Assembly: GCA_025201375.1 (NCBI GenBank)
Contig: JAIWZP010000007.1
Span: forward strand, 496,001 to 560,000
Reading direction: 5' to 3'
Source of the DNA: Gongronella butleri
Taxonomy: Eukaryota > Mucoromycota > Mucoromycetes > Mucorales > Cunninghamellaceae
Length of the DNA: 64,000 bases
The translations under genes and the position numbers were made by a program. Under the pieces are notes generated by a model. That model was not told where the DNA came from. It made no database searches and saw nothing but the letters and a program-made list of their open reading frames with translations. This document shows positions 18,118 through 32,296 of the stretch, piece by piece (positions within the stretch are counted from its first letter, which is position 1; the number at the start of each line of letters is the position of its first letter).

Positions 18118-19192
18118 TTAAAAGTCGTCGTCGCTGCCATTGAGGTCGGATTTCGCACGGCAGAGTGGGCATTTAAAGCGGTCGCTTTGAATCAGCATGC
18201 GTCGCACGCATTTGTAGTGAAAGACATGGCGGCATGCAGAGACAAAGAGCGCTTGGTTGGGTGCAATGGGATTGAGGCAGATGCAGCACTCTTGCATGCT
18301 ACGGGATCCAACGTGGGGTGAGTGATTGGGTGGCACAAACCAAGGGAAAATACGGCGTGGTGCCCGAAGATGTGTGCGGAAACAAGGGGGTGGGGGTTCA
18401 TTGTTTGCTTACTTGTGAATGTCGTACTTTGGACGCCGATTCAGGCAGATTTGCATCGTGACACAGCGAAATAAATCTAAAAAAGAAAGGGAGGCGATCG
18501 GTGCGTGTTCCGACGCGTCTTTATGCATCTTTGTGGTGTTTTACCTTGCAGTCCGCCGCGATAATTCGAGCCGAGACGGACCATGTCATTATCGTGAAGT
18601 TGAAACGGGTTTGATTCCTTGCCACTTTCGCTCAAACGCACGCCATTGACAAAGGTGCCCGTCGATGACCCGCAATCTTGAATGAATACCTTTTAAAAAA
18701 ATAAAAAATAAAAAAAAGACGCGTCAAGGCCTCGCACGCACCTCTTTGTGTGTTGCCTCTGAGTTTTGAAATTGCCCCTCACTTTTCCCAAGCAAGGCTG
18801 CACGGATGCAAAAACCCTATTTGGATCACGAGCCTTTGTCTTGCGGCCCGCCTGGCTATTTTTTTTTTCTACTTTTTTTTTTTTTTTACCTGCATGTCAC
18901 TGTTGGTCCAGACTCGTGCGTGTTGTCGGCTGACGACTTTGCTTTTGAAATTGATGTGATAATTGTCCAAATGGCGCTCAAGATGGCGCCCGAGGAGCAG
19001 TGGCTCGTCCTGGGTGAGACGGCGCTTGATGGTGCCAATGTTGATGGGGCTCGTGGTCTGGTCAGCCTGCGCGCCTCGCTCAATTTGAATGCTAATGAAT
19101 TGGAGCTGTTCCGGTGACGTTTGCTGCGTTTTGTCACTTTTCCCACTTTCGCTTGTGTCGGTCTTGCATGGTGTGAGCTTGGAAAGCGACAT
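18118..19192 (-). CDS. FHA-RING ubiquitin ligase of the Dma1 family
   Basis: Four exons (19192-18890, 18689-18545, 18476-18413, 18298-18118) give 230 residues. An FHA domain spans about residues 60-150, with GRHLERH, SRQHARVW, DCGSSTGTFVNG and LHDNDMVRLG. The FHA domain binds phosphothreonine. The C-terminal RING-H2 has CCICL, then ACRHVFHYKC and CPLC, giving the complete C3H2C3 zinc ligands. The FHA-then-RING order matches S. pombe Dma1 / S. cerevisiae Dma1-Dma2, E3 ligases of the spindle-position and septation checkpoint, related to CHFR/RNF8. It is shorter than the yeast proteins, mainly by a short N-terminal tail. The start is the first in-frame ATG; an upstream Phe-rich extension of the frame lacks one. 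Confidence 0.92.
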
Positions 19193-19714
19193 GATGGATT
19201 GGGCCGGGCGGAGGATGATAAGACGAGGACACGGACGACGTGGATGGGGCCGGATGATGACAAAGAAACGAGAAAGAAAGAGGAAAAAAGAAAATGAAAC
19301 ACCAAAAAAATAAGAAAAAAAATTGGGTTGCGAGAAAGAAAAAAAAGGGGGGGTTCCCAAAGCAAAAAGCATTCATCACGCACCCTTTTTGTCTGCGCAC
19401 CCTCGGACTTTGAACCCGGTTGCATGATCGCTATTGCTGCAGAAACACAAATAATTTGGTTTTCCAGGTGAGACGACACGGTTTTATTTTTATTGCGACG
19501 ATTTAAAGGGCTATATTGCAAGGGAGAGAGGGGTCCAAGGGAGTAAGAGAGAAAGAGAGGGCATATACTATGAGAAAGAAAGGAGGCAAGGTGGGTGTTG
19601 TCTGGGCAAATGCATGAGGAAAAGAGAAGTCGATGGAGATCTGTGAATTGGCGGAGCGTGCCCATTGGGGGGGGAGGATTGGGTGAAGCTCGGATGATAG
19701 AAAAGGGACGAGAA
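19193..19714. other. Intergenic region between FHA-RING and lunapark genes
   Basis: It is the promoter side of the FHA-RING gene and the 3' side of lunapark, purine-rich on the plus strand. I see no gene and no clear TATA box. Confidence 0.55.
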
Positions 19715-21238
19715 TTACGCGTCAGACGCGGTGTCGTTGGTTTCATGGGCGGTGTCGAGGGCCGGAGACGGCGAAGTATCTGATTTGTCACTGTCAGCGT
19801 GGCGTTGGCGCACTCTGGACGCAATCGAGTCTGGATCATGCTCGTCGGCAATGTCGTCAGTGTCCTGTTGCTCGTGTTTGTCCATGCGGTCATTGTCGCC
19901 GTTCACAGCACGCGGATGGTCATCATGGGGCGAAGAGGTGGTATCTTTTGGCTGGGGCGTCAGCGCGTGGTCCTTGACAATGGGCAGCACTGGACCATCC
20001 GGATGCAGCTGGCGTGATTGACGGCTTGGGTTGAACTTTTTGCAGTGAGGACACGTGTATTCTAGTAAAAAGTGGAAAAAAAGAGGGAAAAAATAACAAG
20101 AAAAAGGTTAAAAAAAAAGCGAAACAATGAGGTCTTCTCGAAGTTCCGGGTCCCCCTTACGGATGGTTTCGACCTCTGTTGGCAAGATGAGACCATTGTG
20201 CATGAAGCAATGCTGGCAGATCAGGGCGTATTTTGTCTCTGGCCCATCCTCGCCCACCAAGGCGTCAATGAGCTTGTCGTACCATTGCGGCGGGCCACGT
20301 GGTGCCGCGGCAGGCGCGCCTGGGCCGCCCATCGTGATCATTGGCGCCTGATGTTGCTGGAACGCAGGCGCACGCACCTGATCGCCTCCTTTGAATGTCG
20401 TCATGTGCCCCTGGGGTGCCATTGGCCGATTCATCGTCGGACCCGCAGACACTGTAAACGAGAAAGAGAGAAAAAAAAAATGAGAAAAGAAAAACCAAGC
20501 GAGAAAAAAAAAAAAAAAAAGAAAACACGCACATGCGCACGCGCCACCATGTTGCCCCCCCTGTTTTACGATTTTTTTTCGTCTTTTTACCTGGCTTTCT
20601 CTGGCGCAATTCTTGTTGCTTTTGCTGTTGGGCCATGAGCTGCTGTTGCTGTTGCTGTTGTTTCTTTCTAGCCACGGCCTCGGCATCGTAGCGTTCCAAG
20701 AGCGATTGTGTGGTATAATAAGATGTCTTTTTTTTCAATTCCTCGACCTTGAGGCGCTGCTGCGCGCGTAGCGACGACAGGTGTGATTCCTCGGACGATT
20801 GTTTCTTGGCGTAGAACCATGTCAATGCCTTGCGCATGTAGTAAATCCTATCCATTTATCATGAATGTCGCGTATTTTCATATTTTTTTTCTTTTTTTCT
20901 TTGTTTTGCGCGCGCTTACCCGACGGGCGTGATGACAATTGGCGCTGCCTGGAACGTGCTTGATGCCATTGGAGCGTCTTGGAGAGTGAAGAAGCAATAG
21001 ACCACGTACACCAGCCAGACCAAGGTGGCATAAATGACCCATAGCACGCCGGTGCGCCGCTGACGCAGCTTGATCTCAGTCAGCCGCAACTCGGCCTTTT
21101 GGATCTTGCCATCCAGTTCGGAAAGCACCTTTTCATAGTCGTTTGGATCGGTCTAGACACGTGGAAAAAAATGAGCAAAACGACATAAAGTGACGCGTGG
21201 GTCGCGCATACCCTTTCTTTCGATAAGAGACCACCCAT
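19715..21238 (-). CDS. LNP1: Lunapark homologue, ER three-way-junction protein
   Basis: Five exons (21238-21212, 21152-20920, 20847-20591, 20451-20161, 20061-19715) give 384 residues. After a MGGLLSKE N-terminus (Gly2 is a likely myristoylation site, as in lunapark) there is a coiled coil (KVLSELDGKIQKAELRLTEI), then two close hydrophobic segments (VLWVIYATLVWLVYVVYCFF and, after a short loop, APIVITPVGIYYMRKALTWF). A second coiled coil with a polyglutamine run follows (about residues 125-170). The conserved lunapark zinc finger spans PQWYDKLIDALVGED, CQHC and CPHC. The C-terminus is acidic and disordered. Lunapark stabilises ER tubule junctions. The zinc-finger cysteine pairs are split by the last intron. 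Confidence 0.92.
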
Positions 21239-21530
21239 GGTTGATTAAAAACACAACGGGTAAGAGACAGGAAACGAGATGAAAGGTGAAAAAAAGTAAA
21301 AAGAAAGAAGAAAAAAAAAAGAAAAAGGGAACGGGGCACCTGAAACGCAAAAAAAGGGAGATGAAAAGGTACGGCACACTGCGGAGTGTGAGAGCAATTG
21401 TTCATGTGAAAGATTCAAAAAGCACGCTCATCGTCATTGGGCATGGGGGGAGGGAGGGAAGGTGCCACGTTTACGACGTCATTGCCCATGAAACAAAAGG
21501 GAAAAAAAATAAAAAAAAATGCCATTTTTT

Positions 21531-21940
21531 TTAATAGTTGCTGTATTGATATTTGTAGTCAATGGGTGGATAGCTATAAGGTAGCGTGCCTGCGAGTCTT
21601 GCTGGGCGATGGCCGCCGGCCTGGGGAAAGTGTTGTGGCATCATGGACGCGTAGCCATACCCGCCATAATAGGCTCCTGGATAGCTGTAGGGCATGCCTC
21701 CATGCTGAATCATGTAGCCGGGGTACTGCTGATGCTGGTAGTAGGCTGATGGTGGGTACGAGCCGTAATTGAGCGGCACACCAGGTAATCGTCCTTGATT
21801 CTGGTCAAATTGGCGTCAAAACCACGGTTTTTGCGTCTGTTTTTACTTTTTCTTACCATGATTTCCCAGTTTTTTTGGTCATTTTCGTACATGTATTGAA
21901 AAATGTAGGGATCGAAATGGCTGTACTGATTGCCCATCAT
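21531..21940 (-). CDS. Small Tyr/Gly/Gln-rich low-complexity protein
   Basis: Two exons (21940-21857, 21800-21531) give 117 residues. The N-terminal 28 residues contain HFDPYIFQYMYENDQKNWE. The rest is a tyrosine-rich low-complexity tract (YPPSAYYQHQQYPGYM, YSYPGAYYGGYGYASMM and a terminal PPIDYKYQYSNY), with more than 20 tyrosines. Such composition is typical of prion-like or condensate-forming domains and of some wall or spore proteins. There is no signal peptide, so it is probably intracellular (inference). I do not recognise a family. It lies 292 bp downstream of the lunapark start, on the same strand. Confidence 0.6.
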
Positions 21941-22620
21941 ATTCACGAAATAAAAAAAAAGAAGAAAAAAAGTGAGCAAAAGCTAAAAAGAATAAAAACG
22001 AAAAAAAGCTGCGACAAGCTTCAATGCGCTCGTATTTTATGGTGTGCGAGGCGGAACATGATGATGTCAGTTGACAGGTGAGAAAAAAAAATACAAAATT
22101 GCCTGATTTGGGCTGATTTGGCTTCCGTGTGTCGACGCATGACCCCGCTTTCCCGCTCCCCCTCCACACCAGTGTCTCGTCTTTTGCCGAACACGTCTCC
22201 TTATTATCAAATGCACAATGATCCATTCCATCAAGCCATTGTGACATCCTGGGGATGACGTGTCCATAGATGACGTGTCGTGCATGGCGTCATAAATAAA
22301 TAAAAAAGGCAGAAAAACAGAAAAACAGAGCAAATCCACCTTGACAGTTTTTAATTGAAGGCCGTCATTTTTCATGGCCAAGGAGGTGGGGGGAGGGCTC
22401 GTGCAGGCTCGCGATTGGCAAGAAACAAGCGCGTTTTCGTCGTTTGCGCGCTTTTGCAGGGCATTTGGCGTGGTCGAGGTGCCACAAGGTGTCGGCATTT
22501 CAAACCGAGGAACGCTGACAATTTGAGCGGCGTCAGATGTTCACCTTTTTTTTTTTTTTTTTTCGTCACTCTTTCTTGTTTCTCCCTCTTTTTGTTCATT
22601 AGCCTTACATTCTCTCCTCC
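21941..22620. other. Divergent intergenic region before the WD40 gene
   Basis: It separates the Tyr-rich gene (minus) from the DCAF6-like gene (plus). A T-run precedes the WD40 start. No gene, and no strong TATA box, is seen. Confidence 0.55.
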
Positions 22621-25600
22621 ATGGCAGCCACCGCCGAGGTCCATGCGTGGTTGTGGAAGCGACAAATGGATCCTCAATGCTCCCAGCCTACGCCACAGCT
22701 TGACTTTCCTCGCCCTATAGGTAAAAATGACTTTTTTTTTTATCGCTCTCAATTTCCTGACAGCCTTTTCCCGCCTCTAGTCCACTCGCTGTATAGCCAG
22801 CCCTATTTTGTCAGCCGCATGCAGCGCGCGTACACACTCGAGGGCCACACTGGATGCGTCAATTCGTTGTAGTAAGTGGGAAAAGGGAAAAAGAAAGAAT
22901 TAGCCGCCCACACACTCACAAATGCCATGATTCTTTTTTTTTCGCGCTTTTAGCTGGTCTGAACGCGGCGACACGCTGTTGACAGGCTCCGATGATAAGA
23001 CGCTGCGCATCTGGAACCCCTTTGATCCACAAAAGAAAGAACGCGTGATTCCAACGGGTGCGTTTTTTTTTGGAAAAAAAAGGGCGCATCCAGCGATGCT
23101 CATTGCTTTTTCTTTCTATTTTTTTTTGTTGTGCAGGCCACACGTCCAACATCTTTTCTGCAAAGTATTTGCCAAACACCAACGACCAGGTGATTGTGTC
23201 TGCAGCGGGCGATGCCGAGGTGCGTGTATTTGATCTTTCGCGCGATGTGAGCCTCTTGGAGCACGTGTACACGTGCCACAGCCACCCTGTCAAGACGGTG
23301 GCCACCATTGGTTCCAGTCCGTTTGAATTCCTCACCTGCTCTGAAGACAGTAAGCCCAAGGAACAAAAAAAGAAGACGTGGTGCAAATTCTGATTTTTTT
23401 TTTTTTTAGGCACGGTGCGGCATTTTGATTTGCGGCAGCCACACACATGTGGGTCACACTTTGTTCATAGTTTCAATTCGACGCGTCGACGACTCTCGAC
23501 ACAATATCCATCGCAACACGCGCACGTCAGTCCTCGGCCGCTACAAGCCGGATGTCCCAAGCCGCTTCTCGATTTTAGCCTTTTTGGACTCGATTTGAAT
23601 GGCATGACACTCAATCAATGGCGACCGTACTACTTTGCGGTTGCGGGCATGGACGATTACTTGTATTTGCTCGATCGGCGTATGATGCCGCAAACGCATT
23701 CATCGTTTGCACGCCGTCATTCAATCCCTTCTTGTGTTGCGCGGTTTCAACCTGATCGCACGGCATCCGATGGTGCGCAGCAGCACCACGAACGACACCA
23801 TAGCAGGTACATCACGTCGTGCAAGTTTAGCGACGCGAATGGTGACGAGCTGCTTGGCAATTGGGCGGGCGACGCGGTTTATCTCTTCAATATTCTGCAT
23901 GGGATCAACGACAATGAGCCCACAACGCGTGTCTTGTCACCGTCGATGCTCGCGTCGACGCGCGCTCCGCGTGAATACCCGCCGGGCGACGTCTTGGACA
24001 CGGACGCGGTGCCGCCCGCCTCAGCATGCGAGAATGCGACGGAATATACCAATGGCTGGGTGTCTGCATTTCGCGAGGATCAATCGCTTGCTGCGCGCCG
24101 CAAATACATTCTCGACGCGCTCGAATCCAAACGCTTTATCCGCGCCCTTCGCGCCCTCAACGACTATTACCTCCATTTGCAGCATGATCTGCCTTACAAC
24201 ATTGACAGGCATCACCAGCAGCTGCTGACCGGCGATGACGACAATGACACCATGGATATCGATGACGATGAAAATGACGAAAACGGCGAAAATGGCGAAA
24301 ATGACGAAACCAAGAAAAAAGACGCGACTGGCACGGCATCGGCACGCGAGAGGTTGCAAGAACACCAGCATGACGCGCATTTGCACCACGCGTGGGTGCA
24401 TGCCATGCTTGCACTCACCCTCTATGGACGAGTCAAGGAGACTGCACGCTGGCTGCGCCGTCGCTGCAATATGAAAGCGATTGAAAATCGATGGGACCAT
24501 CGTCCGTGTCTCCAATGGCGTTCAAAAGACGGCACGCCCTTCACCCCCAAGCTGTTCCGCGACGACCTGCTGTCCGTCAAGGTGGAAATGACAAAGGCTG
24601 TGGAATTGGCACCGAAATCCACCCAGGGCGCATGGCTGATCATGGTCACCTATTTTCTCATGTGTGGCATCGACGGCGGCATTCAAAAGCATTGGTACAA
24701 TTATAATGCTCATGGATACGAACAAGAGCGCTATGACCGCTACAACGCGAATCCATTCTTGCCCGAAGACACACGTCTCTCCAATTCCGTCCCCAACCTC
24801 TCGCAAGCCAAGACATTTTGCCATCAGATGCAGAAATATTGTAAAAATGCGAAAAGAAGAGATAGAGAGAGAAAGAGAGAGAAGAGAGCCAAGAGAGACA
24901 AAAGAGAGAAAAATGGACAAAATCCTCATTTTTCTTGATTTTATATAGGGCAATACTCGCGATCGAATAGCTCATCTCGCTTCTCACTTCCTCGCAAGCT
25001 GCTGTTGCAATTGGATCTCCTGGGGCGCCGTCTGTTGTACGAGGCTGACCAGCCAAAGTGGACGAAATGGCGCGAATTCAAATGTGTGCATGACAAGATG
25101 TTTCTAAAGTCCGAATTCCAGTCTGCTATTTTCCCTGCGGACGCCGTCACTTACCTTGCGGAGAGCCGTCGCCAATCCCGCCGGTATAGGTCGCGAAACA
25201 GCAGCGACAGCGACGATTACAAAGAAGTCGAAGACAAGCGGCGAAAAAAGAAGAAACGCAAGCGTGCATTCGACGTGTTTGACGCGTACGACGAGGAGAG
25301 GGAGGCGGTCAACGAAGGGCGGCGCCAGTACCCCTCGGGCTGCTTCTATATTGCTCCAAGCGATTCGGACGGGTACTTTGAGCAAGGCGAAGAATTGGGG
25401 ATCATTATGTCAGATGAAGGCGACGTGGAAAACCGCGAGTATGGCTACGAGACCGACACGTCGACCGCCGAATCGGCCGCGGAGGCATCCATGCCCAGCA
25501 GCAACAGCAACAGCGGCAGCGATCACGACACGTTCATGGACGATGGCGACGACGCGCTCCAACAGGATCATGATTTGGGGACAAGCACCAGCAAGAGACG

Positions 25601-26615
25601 CGCGGCAATTTCCTCAGACGACGACAGTGACGATGACGACAGCAGCGAAGACGATGATGAAGAGGAGGAGGACGACGACGACGACGATGATGATTTGGAA
25701 GACAGGCTCATGGCCGCCTTTCGTTCGTACGAAGCAGACGCGTCGGACGATGCCGAATCGGACACGCCACCGCGTCGCGCACGCGGCCTGTCGTTCTGGA
25801 GCTTGCTCAATGGCGGCGAAAGTGATCATTACGGCGATGATGATGACGATGATGACGACAATGACAACGACAACGACGCCATGGATGCCGACTCGGACGA
25901 AGATGATAGCATCTATGAACACGGCTATCAGCAGCTCAATTCACGCCAACGCGCCATCCGCACCGTGTTTGACTTGAAAATACCCGTCCGACGTCCACAG
26001 CAAGCCTATGTCGGCCATGTCAACATTAGAGTAAGTGAAAAAAAAAAAGTGAGCGCGAGGGTAAAGTCGAGTGAAATCGGGTGCATTTGAATCGAATCGA
26101 ATGCAATTGAGAAAGGAACGAGGGTGCGAGCGAGAAAAAAAAAAATGTAAAAAGGGAAAAAGCGCGTCCTGACTTGCTTTCCCACTTTTTTTGTCGCATA
26201 GACGATCAAGGACGTGAATTTCTTTGGCGCTAATGATGAATATGTGGTGTCTGGCAGCGACGATGGCCGCGGCTACATTTGGGACAAGCAATCTGGGCGG
26301 CTTTTGCAGATTTTGGAGGGCGACACGGACACCGTGAACAACATCGTGGGCCACCCCACGCTGCCATTGATCGCCATGTCCGGCATTGACGATTCCGTGA
26401 AAATCTTTGCGCCAATTGCCGACCGCACAAACGGCGGCTCGTGTATGGCCGAGTCCGACGACATTGTGCGCGAAAACCGCCGCTTCAACTCCAATGCGCG
26501 CGGCACAAGCATTTATTCAACCTCGTCGTTCAATTGGATCTCCAGCTTGCTCCGTGAAAACGGCATCATCAGCCTCTTTGAGGGCGATTCCTCCGGTGAT
26601 GAGCCAGACGCATGA
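22621..26615 (+). CDS. DCAF6/WDTC1-like WD40 protein, probable CUL4-DDB1 substrate receptor
   Basis: Seven exons (22621-22720, 22781-22871, 22954-23057, 23137-23349, 23410-24840, 24949-26030, 26202-26615) give 1,144 residues. N-terminal WD repeats are spelled across small exons: LEGHTGCVNSL, WSERGDTLLTGSDDKTLRIW, GHTSNIFSAKYLP, AAGDAEVRVFDL, SEDSTVRHFDLR. A helical insert follows (about residues 420-570). Then comes a very acidic Asp/Ser tract with a basic KRRKKKKRKR block. The final WD repeats have AYVGHVNIRTIKDVNFFG, YVVSGSDDGRGYIWD and HPTLPLIAMSGIDDSVKIFAP. The split propeller with a GHxNxRT motif and SGIDxxVK ending is characteristic of DCAF6/DCAF8/WDTC1. These link substrates to CUL4-DDB1 ubiquitin ligases; substrate unknown here. 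Poly-Asp tracts at about 25,660-25,690 and 25,840-25,870 may vary in length. Confidence 0.88.
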
Positions 26616-27059
26616 TCCCGTGTGTTTTATCTAAATGCCATTTTGTCTATTAAAAGACACCTTCTTTGTAATTAATGGGATGCGATGGAGCAATAAACAT
26701 TTCATCTTGATAAAAACGCTTAAATCGTGATTTCCTCGACATTCACCTCGGCGACCAATCAGTTCTAGAACATTATATGCAACAAGAGACTACTGAAAAA
26801 CATCTGCATTGAGCCAAATACTACGCAGACCAGGCAATGCCGAGCAATACATGAAATAGGAGTAAAAAATGTCAAAACAGAAATCCTTTCCAAAAGATAT
26901 TTGAAGCCATGGTGGATGGATGGTAAGTTTATCTATGATGGGTCCTTGTTTTATTTTGTTGAGATCAATAAATAAATAAGTATGATGATGAAGGGGAGAA
27001 AAAAAACGAGCAAAATCAACTATGAATACATTTTTGGATGGGTAACAAGCCTTTTTTTT
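26616..27059. other. Convergent intergenic region
   Basis: It is the 3' flank of the WD40 gene and of the mitochondrial carrier gene. AT-rich; nothing else is visible. Confidence 0.55.
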
Positions 27060-27757
27060 TTAGTTGGACAAGAGGCGCATGGCCAATTCAAAGCCCATGA
27101 AGGTGGCGGCGTTGCTGGGGGCGGCACGGAGCAAGCAGGGGCCGATGCCACGGAAGAAGCCTGCGGCGCCCTCGACAGCGAGGGTTTTGCGTGCGCAGTC
27201 CAGGACGCCGCTGTACTTGCGGTTGGCGGGGTCGAATGCGTCCGTCTGGAGCTTTGACTTGATGACGTCGATGGGGTAGATGGTACCCCACATGGCGTAG
27301 CCTGCAGCGGCACCATACGTGCACACCTCCCAGGCGGGCAGGTCGCTGCGCGCACGGCCGCTGTGCTCCATCGATTTCTTCACCAACCACTCGTACGCCA
27401 AAAAGTACGCGCCGTAGCCCTGGAATTCACGCACCATCGTGATGCCCTGGCCCTTGTAGATGCCCGCAAGGCCGTGGCTCGCGTAAATCTGCTTGATCGC
27501 GTCAATGGGACCACGGAAGAACATCCCCGAGCCCGACGACGACGTCTGCACCTGCAGACGCGTACGAATGTGCTCCACAGGGCCAGAAACAACCGAATTC
27601 GCAAGACCGCTCGCAGCACCGCTAATGTAAAACTGGGTGTTGGAAAGACTCTCGCCATTGGGCGAATAAAAACGCTTCATCGCTTGCAAAACCACAAATT
27701 GGATCGACACGCATGCACCAATACCAACCAAGGGCGTCATCGTACCCTATCATCATA

Positions 27758-27794
<37 letters not shown>

Positions 27795-28359
27795 AAAGAA
27801 AAAAATGAGAAAAATGAAAAATCAGGGGCGCCACTCCTTTCATTAGACCCAAACACACGGCTTTAGCCTTTTCATACCTTGTAAAAGCCCTTGAGACCTT
27901 CCTTTTCCTTGGTCTGACGGACACAGTCCATCATGCCACTGTAAACAGGGTTGGTGATCGATTGCGTTTGAAGACGCTGCACAAAAAAAAAAGGGGGAGG
28001 TCAGGGAACTGGTCAGCCAATTGAGCTTGCAAAAGCATGTGTTGTGTGGGCAACTTACGACTTTGACGGTATCAAAAGGCTAGAAAAGATTGAAAAGAAA
28101 AGAAATGAGGGCGATTATCTAGGCAATGTGCTTTTTTCTTTCTTACCTGGCCCACAAGCACCTGAAGGATACCACCGACGGTGCCGCTAGCACAGTCAAT
28201 AATGGCTTGGCTACAAGTGAAACATATCAAAGAAAGCAAGAAAGAGTGAGTTTGGGCAACCCTCGAGGCAAAAAGATGGCAAAAAGCTTACTTTTTCTTA
28301 ACAGCAGACTTCTTTTCGACCACCAGGGCAGGGCTAGAAGACAAGGCAACGTCGCTCAT
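27060..28359 (-). CDS. Mitochondrial carrier of the YMC1 type
   Basis: Five exons (28359-28292, 28210-28147, 28079-28059, 27976-27878, 27746-27060) give 312 residues, the standard carrier length. Exon 3 is a 21-nt microexon coding exactly PFDTVKV, the first carrier signature. Three PX[D/E]XX[K/R] signatures are visible: PFDTVK, PVEHIR and PIDVIK, each starting one of three roughly 100-residue repeats of two membrane helices. [26 protein letters not shown] is close to yeast Ymc1/Ymc2, inner-membrane carriers linked to glycine/glutamate and the carnitine/acylcarnitine branch. The transported substrate is not certain. The intron before the last exon contains a run of about 33 T on the coding strand. 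Confidence 0.92.
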
Positions 28360-29137
28360 GGTAAGAAAAAGCGTTTAAGAGTAAAGAAAAAAAAAAGTGA
28401 GAAAGAGAAACAAAAAAAGGGGGAACCTGTCACGTCTTTCCTTTTGACTAAAAAAAAAAATTGTTATAAAATGTTCCCTTTCATGGCAGGCACCGATCAC
28501 CGAGTCAAAAAAAAAAAAAACTTTTCTCTCGAACGGCACAAGAACAGCAAGGCTATGGACAAAAGGATGGCCAAGAATAAATGGTGTTTTTCATGCTCAC
28601 ATGCGAGAAAATGCCCCCATGCTTTGCAAATGATCTTGCCACACGCTTTGCTACTGCGTGCTTCAATGCAATTGTGTGATCTCGCCCCGTCTCGTTGCCC
28701 CGCATGAATGGGAAAAAAAAAAAAAAAAAAAAAAAAAGGTGGGAAGACAGGGCCAATGGCTTGTTTGGGCGCCATTCTCCTATGCTTTTTTTGGAAGGCC
28801 GGGTTGCTCATGAATTCGGCAGCAGCTGGTCTTGAATTTCGCGCATGAATCGGACATGGCTCCCCCTTTTTGCAATGCACAGATCAGAATTTTGGTCGCA
28901 CAAAAAGGGCCGTTGACAATGTGAATGAGCGTGCCTTGACCCTGTCTTTTGGGTTCCTCTGGGCTCATTTGCATGCATGGTTCTGATTCTTTGTTAAAAA
29001 TAGAGACCGTGCACAGACATGGCCTGTTTTTTATTTTAATGGGGGCTTTGACGTTGAAGAAAATGCGCCATGGAGAGCGTGGGGGGTGCGACACGCCGTG
29101 TTTGTTCCTTGATCGGCTAAAAGTACATGTTTTTGAT
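28360..29137. other. Intergenic region with long homopolymers
   Basis: It is the promoter side of the carrier gene and the 3' side of the first thaumatin gene. It holds A-runs near 28,507 and 28,714. Open frames are Lys- or Phe-rich consequences of the runs. No gene is seen. Confidence 0.5.
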
Positions 29138-30052
29138 TTAGCTGCCGGGGCAGAACACAATGTTGTAGCCACTGGCTTGGCAAGTGAACGTGCTCGTGGC
29201 ATCGTCATCTACAAAAAAAAATGAGCCATTTGCACGACCATGGGGCCTTTTTGTTTGGTCTTACAGGCATAAGAGTAGACATCAGGGCAAGCCGCCTTGA
29301 CTGCTTGAGAAAATTGGTTACTGGGGCACGTGGCGGGCGTGTTGTAATTGCCAGTGCACTGCAGAACATGCAAAAAAAAAAAAAAAAAGAAAAAAGGTTG
29401 TTAGATTTGCATTATACATTGTACAGAAATGTAAAATGAACCAGAGCGGCATAAAAGATGAAAAAAGAAAATAAAAAAAAGGGGGAGCAATTGGGGCCCA
29501 TCAACTTACGCAATACTGAGGGTTGTTTGTCGCTGAGCAGGCGCTTTGGCAGCTGACATAATTGCCACTGCCGTCATAGACCTTGAAATCATCGGGACAC
29601 GTGGGCAAGGGGTCGCACTTTGGCGAGCCACAATTGTACTGGCCAGACGACGCGGTGGAGCTCGACGGGTTGATCGGCGAGATCTCAATGGGGATATTGT
29701 AACCATCGACAAACGAGACGTCATAATAATCATTGCCACCATAGCCAGACAGAGTGAATTCCGCCAGCGACGCCGGATCGTTAGCGCCAGCGCTCGTGCA
29801 GTTGTAGCTCTCGCACCATTCGCGGCCAAAGAAGCGACCTGCCCACGCGGCATCCACATCGTACGTGTTGCTTGCGCCGGCCGCCACCTGCGTGGTCGTG
29901 CCTTGTGCCTGACCATTGGCCATTTGCGCCACCGTCAACGAGTAGCTGCATTGATTCTTGACAACAAATTGCTTGGTGGCGCGAGCCGCAGGGCGAGCCG
30001 ACGCCAGGCCAGCAATAAGGGCAAACACGGAGATCACAGCGAGCTTGGTCAT
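29138..30052 (-). CDS. Secreted thaumatin-like protein, intron-containing paralogue
   Basis: Three exons (30052-29510, 29358-29265, 29208-29138) give 235 residues. A signal peptide covers about residues 1-19 (MTKLAVISVFALIAGLASA). The mature protein has the thaumatin fold landmarks: NQCSYSLTV, WAGRFFGREWC, GGNDYYDVSFVDGYNIPIEI (acidic-cleft aspartates), CGSPKC, CQSAC, and a C-terminal FTCQASGYNIVFCP with the final cysteines. Fungal thaumatin-like proteins are secreted and have been linked to beta-glucan binding or hydrolysis, growth and defence; activity is not provable here. TATAAAAG lies at 30,151-30,158 on the same strand, 98 nt before the ATG. A paralogue without introns sits at 57,816. 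Confidence 0.93.
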
Positions 30053-30150
30053 GATGAGTTAATTGGTTTGTTCTGGATTGGAGATGTGGTGAAATGAGTA
30101 ATAACGAAAGAAAAAAAAAAAAAGACAATTTGACGCGTCGGATCCGGTCT

Positions 30151-30158
30151 CTTTTATA
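30151..30158 (-). promoter_or_regulatory. TATA box of the first thaumatin-like gene
   Basis: TATAAAAG on the minus strand, 98 nt upstream of the ATG. The paralogue at 57,816 has the same octamer 93 nt upstream of its ATG. Confidence 0.65.
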
Positions 30159-30725
30159 CTTTTATTTTTTACATTTTGGCTTTTCGGGACAACTTTGTTG
30201 AATGACGACGACACGTTCGCCCGTGGGGGGAGGACGCAGAGGGAAGGGGGGAGGAGGACAAGGGGGCTTCAAAGCAATTCACGCTCGATCCTTAAAAAAA
30301 AAGCATATGAACATCACCACCTTGTACAAGCCAGCTTTACATAAGCCCTTTTCCGCCAGGGTTTTCCCATTGGATACTATTGTTCAAAAGGAGGGCGGAA
30401 TGCTTGAAAAAGTCTAGTTGTAATTGGCAATCCCTGGCGGCCCTTCTACATTTTCGCGTGTAAAACCAAACAAAAAGGCCCTGATTAGAGCGAAAAGGGA
30501 AACAATTGATCACAGCCTCCCAGCCAGCATCACGTTACGAGTGTGGAGAATGGTGACACAGCATAGGGAAGGGGGTCCGCTGCATGATTAAATGGCGTAA
30601 TTGATTTTAAGGTTACCCGCCCTGTAAGCGCACAACATCCAGGCGCGGGATCTCCGCTGTTGGCTAAAAAATTTATTTCATAATTTTTCATTGAAAATGG
30701 ATCAAGATTTGACCGGCCAGAGGAC

Positions 30726-32296
<1,571 letters not shown>

